Below, piece by piece: positions 58,179-64,000 of a stretch of DNA of 64,000 nucleotides. Source of the DNA: Streptomyces camponoticapitis (GTDB lineage Bacteria; Actinomycetota; Actinomycetes; Streptomycetales; Streptomycetaceae); NCBI RefSeq assembly GCF_014646115.1, contig NZ_BMMV01000023.1:62001-126000 (forward strand). The letters run 5' to 3'. Made by a program: the position numbers and the translations under genes. Positions within the stretch are counted from its first letter, which is position 1; the number at the start of each line of letters is the position of its first letter. The notes beneath the pieces were generated by a model. It did no database searches. It worked only from the letters and a program-made list of their open reading frames with translations, and was not told the DNA's origin.

Positions 58179-60022
58179 CCCCTCCTGCGTCCGTCCATCT
58201 GAACGTATCGGTAATCTCCGACAACAATCCTGGCGATATTGTCGGCAGACGTGACATCCTTCCCGGGATTGAAATAGTTGGAATGCGCCTGCACCCCGCC
58301 CACAACCGGATGCGGCCCGTCATCCACCCTGAATCTCCTCGCCCCGAAATCCTCATGCGCCGGATCCGTCCCGAACCAGATCTCGCTCTCCCTCGTCTGC
58401 GCGTCCTGCGCGAAGAACGCCACCGCCGCGCCTCCCACCCCGCCCACCGCCGCACCCACCGGCCCTCCCAGCACCGCCCCCGCCGACGCTCCCCCGAGCG
58501 CGCCCATCCCCATCCCCTGCGCCTCCCCCTTCGCCGGTGCCCGCGTCACCGGGTCGTTCTCCGCCGCGCCCACGTAGACATGGTCTCTGCCCACTCCCAG
58601 GTCGTCCGCGGAATCCGCGCCCGTTCCGGGGCTGCCCACCAGCACAATGTCGTCCACTCCCGGAATACCGCCGTCCCGCTGGGCGGCCTGGCCCACCGTC
58701 AAGGAGCCGTACGAGTGGCCCACTGCCGTCAGGTGCGGATTCTCGTTCTCGTTCGTCGCCGCGATTCCCGCCATGAAGTCGCCGTACGCCGACGCCCCCG
58801 CCTCCGCGTGGTCCGTAAACATGACGTCCGTATTCCCCGTGATGTCGTTCACCGAAAGCTGCGGCGCGTCATAGCCCAGCCACACGATCGAGGCCGTGGA
58901 CGCGTCGTACTCCTGCGCACCCATCCACGTATCCCTCGCCCGCTTCAAGTCGTCCTCCGCGAAGCCCTCGTCCAATCCGGTCCCCAGTCCCGGCACATAC
59001 GCCGACACGTTCCTCGCCGTATCCGGATTCCCGTACGACACGATCGCCCGCCCATTCCCCTCGTCCCCGATCCCCAGCAGAAACATCGGCGGATGCCCAC
59101 CCGCCCGCAACTGCCCGTCGATGGATCTCAGACCGGCCAGCATCGTTCGCGACCCGTCGTCCTCCGCACCCTCCAATTTCCCCATCAGCAGCGCCAGGTT
59201 GTCGCGGTTCGCCGCGTCGCGCACCGCCGCGGGGATGCCGTCCAGGTTGCCGATCAGGTCCGGGTGGACCGCCAGGTACTCCTCCCGCTGTTCCGCCGTC
59301 AGGCCCTGCCACCAGACCAGGCGTTCCGCCGGCGCCGCACCGTGCGGGATCGCCGCCCGGAGGTAGTCCGCCGTCAGCGCGCGCACCGCCGTGGCGTCCG
59401 CGCTCGCGTCCGCCCACATCGCGTCCGTGACCTTCAGGCCGTCCCGCGCGGTCAGCTTCCGCAGCGTCTCGGTGTACCGCGCGTCGATCTCCGCCGCCTG
59501 GCCCAGCGCACGTGCGATCCGGTCCGCGATCCCCTGCGCCTTCGCCGCGAGCGGGTTCGGGCTCGTGAACCCGGCCGGCGACGCCGACCCCAGGTAGGCG
59601 TGGCCCGACGCCGTACCGCCCCGCAGCTTCTCCTTCGTGAACGGGTCCTCCCCGGCCGCCGGATAGCTCACCGACCCGTCCAGCTGCACCGCGAGGCCGA
59701 GACCCACCGCCTCGTCCAGCGCGTCCTTGAGCTGCCGCTGCGGGCCCCGCAGGTCCTGGGCGAGGCTGTTCAGCGTCGTACGGACCAGCCCGCACTCCGT
59801 GTAGATGTACTGGAAGTTCCGCCCCAGGGCCCGCAACCGCCCCACCGCCGCCCGCGCCGCCTCGCCCTCCTGAGAGGCGGTCAGCCCCGCGAGCAGTTGC
59901 TTGTCGATCCGGTCGCGCGCCGCGTCCGCCCGATTGCTCGCCTTGCCCCAGCCGTCCGCCGCGTCCTCGAACTCGGCGCATCTGACGTTCCGTAACTGCG
60001 CCCAGGTGAGCCCACCGCTCAC
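58175..60022 (-). CDS. DUF1023 alpha/beta hydrolase with helical WXG-like N-terminus
   Basis: 615 residues. The N-terminal ~180 residues are helical (FEDAADGWGKASNRADAARD) like LXG/WXG-type export domains; the DUF1023 hydrolase follows with nucleophile elbow GHSYGS and a late HSNYF histidine. A Gly/Ala-rich hydrophobic segment (ALGGASAGAVLGGPVGAAVG) at about 515-550 could enter membranes. No classical signal peptide. Overlaps the helical gene upstream by 4 bases and the lipoprotein gene downstream. Confidence 0.82.
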   Translation of the reverse strand: MSGGLTWAQLRNVRCAEFEDAADGWGKASNRADAARDRIDKQLLAGLTASQEGEAARAAVGRLRALGRNFQYIYTECGLVRTTLNSLAQDLRGPQRQLKDALDEAVGLGLAVQLDGSVSYPAAGEDPFTKEKLRGGTASGHAYLGSASPAGFTSPNPLAAKAQGIADRIARALGQAAEIDARYTETLRKLTARDGLKVTDAMWADASADATAVRALTADYLRAAIPHGAAPAERLVWWQGLTAEQREEYLAVHPDLIGNLDGIPAAVRDAANRDNLALLMGKLEGAEDDGSRTMLAGLRSIDGQLRAGGHPPMFLLGIGDEGNGRAIVSYGNPDTARNVSAYVPGLGTGLDEGFAEDDLKRARDTWMGAQEYDASTASIVWLGYDAPQLSVNDITGNTDVMFTDHAEAGASAYGDFMAGIAATNENENPHLTAVGHSYGSLTVGQAAQRDGGIPGVDDIVLVGSPGTGADSADDLGVGRDHVYVGAAENDPVTRAPAKGEAQGMGMGALGGASAGAVLGGPVGAAVGGVGGAAVAFFAQDAQTRESEIWFGTDPAHEDFGARRFRVDDGPHPVVGGVQAHSNYFNPGKDVTSADNIARIVVGDYRYVQMDGRRRG

Positions 60023-60420
60023 CGCCCCGCCCCCGCGTCGACCCCCGCCAGCCCCGACCTGATCGCCGTGTCGTGCTCACCCTGCGTGCCGGCCACCGCC
60101 CTTAGCGGGCCCGCCAGGCTTCCGCACTCGTCGCGGGCTGCCTCGATGCGCCGTTCCCATGACGTACGTACGGTCGCGAGCGCCCCGACGACGCCCAGCC
60201 CCTCCCCGCCACCCGCCACGCCCTCGTGCGCCGTTTCGAACTCCGCTTTCAGGTAAGCCATCTGCGTACGCATCACCTCCGCCCCGCCGGCCGCCCGGGT
60301 CCACGGCCCGTCGCTGTGCCTCAGCCGCTCCCCGGTCGCCGCGCCCGAACCCCCGGGCCCCTCACCCGCCTCGTCGGCCAGCGCCCGCAAACCGCCCGAA
60401 TAGCCCGCCATGCCCGCCAT
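60019..60420 (-). CDS. Helical WXG-like small protein
   Basis: 133 residues, Gly-rich N-terminus then two helices (MRTQMAYLKAEFETAHEG and SWERRIEAARDECGSLAGPL). The pattern suits a WXG100-like partner of the coupled hydrolase, with W in TSWERR, though the strict W-x-G turn is absent. Its stop overlaps the hydrolase start (60019-60022). Confidence 0.65.
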   Translation of the reverse strand: MAGMAGYSGGLRALADEAGEGPGGSGAATGERLRHSDGPWTRAAGGAEVMRTQMAYLKAEFETAHEGVAGGGEGLGVVGALATVRTSWERRIEAARDECGSLAGPLRAVAGTQGEHDTAIRSGLAGVDAGAGR

Positions 60421-60634
60421 GCCACCCGCCCCTGTCCTCTGTTGTCCGGGATGTCGGGTGGCACTGTCCCAACCCGGAAGCGGTCCGCTGCCGCACGGAG
60501 GGGAGGGGAAGGAACGGACGCGGTGGCCCCGGGAGGGCGGAAGGCCCGTTCCCCGTTGGCATCGGCCGCGTCCGGCAACGTCGCGGCGTCCCGCGCAGGT
60601 TCACCCGTACGGTGGGCCCGCCTCCGCCCGCTAC

Positions 60635-60667
60635 TGGCGCACGGATGGCGCACGGATGGCGCACGGA
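60635..60667. repeat. Triple 11-bp tandem repeat TGGCGCACGGA
   Basis: Three perfect head-to-tail copies at 60635-60645, 60646-60656 and 60657-60667. One helical turn per unit suits a multimeric DNA-binding protein. About 220 bp upstream of the helical gene's start. Confidence 0.75.
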
Positions 60668-60717
60668 CGCAAAACCGCGGCGGGCTCAAGAGTGCACAAC
60701 GCCAATCATTGCCCGGA

Positions 60718-60744
60718 GTCACTCTCCGTGATACACAGAGTGAC
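60718..60744. promoter_or_regulatory. Inverted repeat GTCACTCT / AGAGTGAC
   Basis: GTCACTCT (60718-60725) and AGAGTGAC (60737-60744) are perfect 8-bp arms around 11 bases, about 190 bp before the two-TM protein. A candidate operator. Confidence 0.5.
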
Positions 60745-60930
60745 CGTACGCATACGCGCATACTCCGGCTCACGACACAGGTCAGGGCAGTCGGATCGGT
60801 CAAACGTGCGGGGATCGGGTAAAGAGACCCGCCAAGTCGGCATACGAGGCCGGTTCCATCAGCGAAGATAGAAGGCGATCCGTGCCGCCGGGCGCGGGCA
60901 CTTAACAACCCAACAGGGGCGGTGAGTTGC

Positions 60931-61239
60931 ATGGACGTGGAAGCCGAGAAGGGCGACATCAACACCATCATCGGTGGTATCGCTCCGAGCTGGGGGCCCT
61001 TCGGGAACCTGGGCACGGAGGCTCGCATCATTGTCGAGGTGGTGATGGCCATCGCCATCCTGCTCTGTCTCGCCATCGCGATCTGGGGTGCGGCCAAGCA
61101 GCGTATCGGCGCGACCGCGCTGCGGGACACCTTCAGCGCGGAGCAGGGCAAGGGGCTGATCGTCGCCGGACTGACCGGCGTCTTCATCATCGGGTCCCTC
61201 GGGACAGTCTTCACGATTGTGTACGGGATGGCTGTTTAG
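60931..61239 (+). CDS. Small two-TM protein, first gene of T4SS-like operon
   Basis: 102 residues from ATG 60931 (MDVEAEKGDINTIIGG); a GTG at 60922 is in frame. TM helices about 32-52 and 76-98 flank a basic cytoplasmic loop (GAAKQRIGATALRDTF). Size and topology are those of VirB2/TrbC-like pilin subunits or of small conjugation membrane proteins. Assignment rests on the neighbours. Confidence 0.7.
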   Translation: MDVEAEKGDINTIIGGIAPSWGPFGNLGTEARIIVEVVMAIAILLCLAIAIWGAAKQRIGATALRDTFSAEQGKGLIVAGLTGVFIIGSLGTVFTIVYGMAV

Positions 61240-61485
61240 CGTCACATCGGTCCGATCCACGCCGGGTACGCCCGGCCCACCTCTACATCATCCGAATCGA
61301 CACCATCCGTCCCCACACCATCCGTCCGTCGCGCCCATCCGCCGAGGTTGCGTCTCCCTGATGTCGAGTCACCACACCGCGTCCGCGCGGAAACCAGTGC
61401 GGCTACCGTCGTGCCCAGCGGTACTGGGAGCGGTAGCGCAAGCGGAACTGCACACGGTTGAACCGGTCGAGGGGGCGGACGCGGC

Positions 61486-62352
61486 ATGAGCTTCGGCGAC
61501 GAGCACGGCCACGGGAACGACCCGGGCCGGACGACGGACGACGGCTTCGGCGGGATGGGCCAGACGCGCACGCGTCTGCCGGACGGCGGGGCCGGCGACG
61601 GATACGGGGGCGCCCGCCGCCCGCAACGGAGTTCGCGCTCGCTCATCGCGATGGTGGGCGTGGTGGTGCTGCTGATCGCGGCTATCGCGTTCGCGAACCG
61701 CGGGGGCGGCGACGACGCGGGCACGTCGGGCGCCGGCGGCGGCGCCGACAACGCGTCGGGCCCGGAACCGACGGCGGCGTCCGGAGTGAAGCCGGTGACG
61801 GGAAAGAACGGGGGGATTCCTTCGGGGTTCGCGAAGGACGAGCAGGGGGCGGAGAGCGCGGCGGCGAATTACGCGGTGGCGCTCGGCTCCGACGGCATGT
61901 TCAACCAGGAGCGCCGACGCGACATCGTGCAGGCCGTCGCACACACCGACTCGGCAACGAAACTCCAGTCAGGATTCGACGCCGACTACTCGCCGTCATT
62001 CGTGGCAGACATCGGCCTGGAACCTGACGGCACGGCTCCAGCCGGGTCCACGTTCGTCAACCGCACCCTCCCGGCGGGTACGAAGGTCACGAAGTTCGCT
62101 AACAACGCCGCCGATGTCGATGTCTGGTGCATGGGCCTGTTCGGGCTGACGGGAGAGGCGTCGACCAAGCCGGTGACGAACGGCTGGTTCACGGTGAACG
62201 TGAAACTGAAGTGGGACGGGTCCGACTGGAAGGTCGTCGAGACGAGCCAGAAGACGGGTCCGACGCCCGTCACCGGGGACAACCCGGTATCCGGATCCGA
62301 CGAGATCGCCGACGCGGTCACAGAGTTCGGAGGGTTCACCTATGCCCGGTAG
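61486..62352 (+). CDS. VirB8/TcpC-like bitopic membrane protein
   Basis: 288 residues. Disordered Gly/Asp-rich cytoplasmic N-terminus (1-50), one TM helix (about 53-70, LIAMVGVVVLLIAAIAFA), a flexible linker, then an external domain (DEQGAESAAANYAVALGSDGMF, TNGWFTVNVKLKWDGSDWKV) with the NTF2-like character of TcpC/VirB8. Its end overlaps the next gene by 11 bases. The 246-bp gap before it shows no gene. Confidence 0.7.
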   Translation: MSFGDEHGHGNDPGRTTDDGFGGMGQTRTRLPDGGAGDGYGGARRPQRSSRSLIAMVGVVVLLIAAIAFANRGGGDDAGTSGAGGGADNASGPEPTAASGVKPVTGKNGGIPSGFAKDEQGAESAAANYAVALGSDGMFNQERRRDIVQAVAHTDSATKLQSGFDADYSPSFVADIGLEPDGTAPAGSTFVNRTLPAGTKVTKFANNAADVDVWCMGLFGLTGEASTKPVTNGWFTVNVKLKWDGSDWKVVETSQKTGPTPVTGDNPVSGSDEIADAVTEFGGFTYAR

Positions 62353-63709
62353 CCCTCAGCGGGTCGTCCGCTCCGTAGCTGTCACCCTCGCAGCCGCCCA
62401 GGCGGCGGTGTTCCTGTTTGCCTCTCGGGCCATCGCGGCGCCGACACCGACGCCGTCACCGTCCGCGAGTGACGATCCGTGCGAACTGATCGCCGGCCCT
62501 GCCCGTGACTTCTGCGACAACGGCGAACCCGGCAGCACCTCCCGCAACTCCCCCCTCAACGACCCCACCGACGTCGTCGACCCCCTCACCGCCCTCGCGC
62601 GCGGCTGCGCCGAGGCCGCCGCGTGGACCGTCGACACCCTCTCCAAAGCCGTGAAGGAGACCGCCACGGTCGACTTCACCAACACCACCTTCCTCTCCCA
62701 GTACGCCGTCGTCTTCGCCGCCGCCACCATCCTCACCCTCATCCTCTGGCTCCTCGCCGTAGCCAAGCGCGCCATCCGCGGCGTCCCGCTCACGACCGCC
62801 ATCTCCGAGGCCATCGGCTTCCTCTGGCTCACCGTCCTCGCCTCCGCCTTCACGCCGCTCATCCTCTACACCCTCGTCTCCGCCACCGACGGCGTCACCG
62901 ACGTCATCGCCGGCGGGACCAGTGGGCAGACCGATGTGTTCTTCGGGACGTTCTCCGAGGCGCTGAAGAAGGACACCGAGATCGGCGGCGGGCCGATCAT
63001 GCTGATCGTCGTGTCCCTCGTGACGATCCTCGCGGCCGGCATCCTCTATCTGGAGCTGTTCATCCGGGCGATCCTGCTCTACGTCGGCGCCCTCCTCGGC
63101 GTCGTCGTCTACGCCGGTCTCGTCGACAAGAACATGTGGGGCCATGTACGCCGCTGGGCCGGGCTCATGATCGCGGTCATCATGGTGAAACCCGTGATCG
63201 TCATCGTCCTCGGCCTCGCCGGCGCGCTCACCTCCGACGACGGGCCCGACTCGCTCTCGGCCGTCGTCTCCGGGCTCGCCATCATCATCCTCGCGATCTT
63301 CGCCTCGGCCATGATCTACCGCTTCGTCCCCGGCTTCGGCGACGAGATCGCCAGCGCCCGCAGCAACGCCAAGCTGTCCACCGCCGGTGGCCGCGCCGCC
63401 GCCGTGATCAGTTCGCCCGCCGGCGTCGTCTCGCAGGGCATCAAGACGCACAGCGGCCGAAGCGGCGGAGGCGGCGGCGACAGCAGCAGCGGCGGTGCCC
63501 GCCCCTCCAACCCCGTCTCCGGTGGCGTCGCCGCCCACAGCAGCCGCCCCTCCTCGGGCGGCGGCGGAGGAGGCGGAGGTGGCAGCGTCCCCTCGCCGGC
63601 CCCCGCCCCCCGCTCCAGCAGCCCCACCAGCGGCACCCCCCACAGCAGCCGCAGCAACCACGGAAACCGCGGAACCGGTAACAACAGCACAGGAGGTGGA
63701 GGGCGTTGA
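62342..63709 (+). CDS. VirB6/TrbL-like polytopic membrane protein
   Basis: 455 residues. Signal-like start (1-33, ending ASRAIAA), an external loop with three cysteines (DDPCELI, DFCDNG, RGCAEAA), then about six TM helices up to residue 335 (YRFVPGFGDEIASARS), and a long Gly/Ser/Pro-rich basic tail. This is the TrbL/VirB6 layout of conjugation channels. Overlaps its neighbours on both sides, indicating one operon. Confidence 0.75.
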   Translation: MPGSPQRVVRSVAVTLAAAQAAVFLFASRAIAAPTPTPSPSASDDPCELIAGPARDFCDNGEPGSTSRNSPLNDPTDVVDPLTALARGCAEAAAWTVDTLSKAVKETATVDFTNTTFLSQYAVVFAAATILTLILWLLAVAKRAIRGVPLTTAISEAIGFLWLTVLASAFTPLILYTLVSATDGVTDVIAGGTSGQTDVFFGTFSEALKKDTEIGGGPIMLIVVSLVTILAAGILYLELFIRAILLYVGALLGVVVYAGLVDKNMWGHVRRWAGLMIAVIMVKPVIVIVLGLAGALTSDDGPDSLSAVVSGLAIIILAIFASAMIYRFVPGFGDEIASARSNAKLSTAGGRAAAVISSPAGVVSQGIKTHSGRSGGGGGDSSSGGARPSNPVSGGVAAHSSRPSSGGGGGGGGGSVPSPAPAPRSSSPTSGTPHSSRSNHGNRGTGNNSTGGGGR

Positions 63710-64000
63710 CGACTCAGTCCCATGCGGTCGCGCCCCGCCGTACGTATCTCATCGGCCGCGCCCGGCCGAACGCGATCGTCGGCAAGAACCGTGAGACGGG
63801 CGAGATCGCGCTGATCATCGCCGGCGCGTTCCTCGGCATGATGAGCGGGCTCATCGTGCCCATCCTGTCCCTGCGGATCGTGACACTGCTCGGGTTCCCG
63901 CTCCTCGCGCTGGCCGCGGTGTACGTCCCGTACAAGCACCGCACGGTCTACAAGTGGTTCGAGATCAACCGCAGTTTCAAACGGACCCTCCGCAACGGCA
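63706..64000 (+). CDS. PrgI/SCO6880-like T4SS protein (cut by window edge)
   Basis: TTG 63706 overlaps the previous stop (TTGA) and has AGGAGG 9 bases upstream. The visible 98 residues begin MTTQSHAVAPRRTYLIGRAR and contain two TM helices (about 35-55 and 57-75) followed by VYVPYKHRTVYKWFEINRSF, which matches the N-terminus of the SCO6880 family found next to VirB4 ATPases. No stop inside the window. Confidence 0.75.
   Translation, partial: MTTQSHAVAPRRTYLIGRARPNAIVGKNRETGEIALIIAGAFLGMMSGLIVPILSLRIVTLLGFPLLALAAVYVPYKHRTVYKWFEINRSFKRTLRNG

Larger units (their letters stand above)
60421..60930. other. 510-bp divergent intergenic region with repeats
   Basis: No gene is supported. It separates the hydrolase module from the T4SS-like operon and must carry both promoters. 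It holds three perfect 11-bp direct repeats (60635-60667) and an inverted repeat (60718-60744), each listed separately. A TAAAGAGACC-containing patch near 60821 is AT-richer and may be promoter. Confidence 0.6.

Overview
The window is chromosomal DNA from a Streptomyces or very close relative. Evidence: very high GC, long antisense shadow ORFs, GTG/TTG starts, many 4-bp start/stop overlaps, and genus-marker proteins (GlnR, Nur, RsiG with its c-di-GMP motif, mycothiol synthase MshD, DUF397/XRE pairs, DUF3099, DUF1416). From memory, the core gene order nur - sseA - glnR - protease/two-component - nucleotidase - mshD - ppk - pst - pit - csoR is that of the S. coelicolor chromosome core read in the reverse direction. 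No transposase, integrase, rRNA, tRNA or CRISPR array was seen.

Layout. 1-4.4 kb: an accessory block of two paralogous GntR-type regulators around a HAD phosphatase, with an APH-type phosphotransferase running off the left edge. 4.4-16 kb: housekeeping genes: Eis-like acetyltransferase, asparaginase, the anti-sigma factor RsiG, dtd, ygfZ, nickel regulator nur, a nitrobindin-like protein, a DsrE protein, a sulfurtransferase operon with a cysteine-rich leader peptide, a DUF2993 protein and a MoaD-like protein. 16-18 kb: glnR, preceded by a translationally coupled 20-codon ORF, then a LacI regulator. 18.1-22.6 kb: an accessory block (esterase, ABM monooxygenase, AraC, GntR plus a UTRA-only protein, anti-sigma-like ATPase). 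22.7-26 kb: membrane-anchored trypsin-like protease with an OmpR/MprB-like two-component system. 26-32.6 kb: a second accessory block (NmrA-like/Rrf2 pair, PI-PLC-like secreted protein, small proteins, DUF397/XRE/ATPase, NTF2-like, excisionase-type HTH/DUF4180).

32.6-50 kb is dominated by phosphate biology: secreted 5'-nucleotidase, a YtrA-type GntR/ABC operon, ppk-CHAD-Nudix (polyphosphate), pstSCAB behind clear PHO boxes, and a convergent low-affinity PiT transporter with its DUF47 partner. mshD (mycothiol) sits among them. The 3' end of pit is tandemly duplicated downstream of its stop codon. 50-54.5 kb: csoR with its own operator, a lipoprotein, a bicovalent flavoprotein and a PAP2 phosphatase.

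54.8-64 kb is a cell-envelope block. On the minus strand are an SLT/NlpC-P60 wall hydrolase, a transmembrane Ser/Thr kinase, a lipoprotein, a DUF1023 alpha/beta hydrolase and a helical WXG-like protein, the last three overlapping in a chain. On the plus strand a four-gene run (small two-TM protein, VirB8/TcpC-like, VirB6/TrbL-like, PrgI/SCO6880-like, the last cut by the edge) looks like the start of a chromosomal type IV secretion-like machine.
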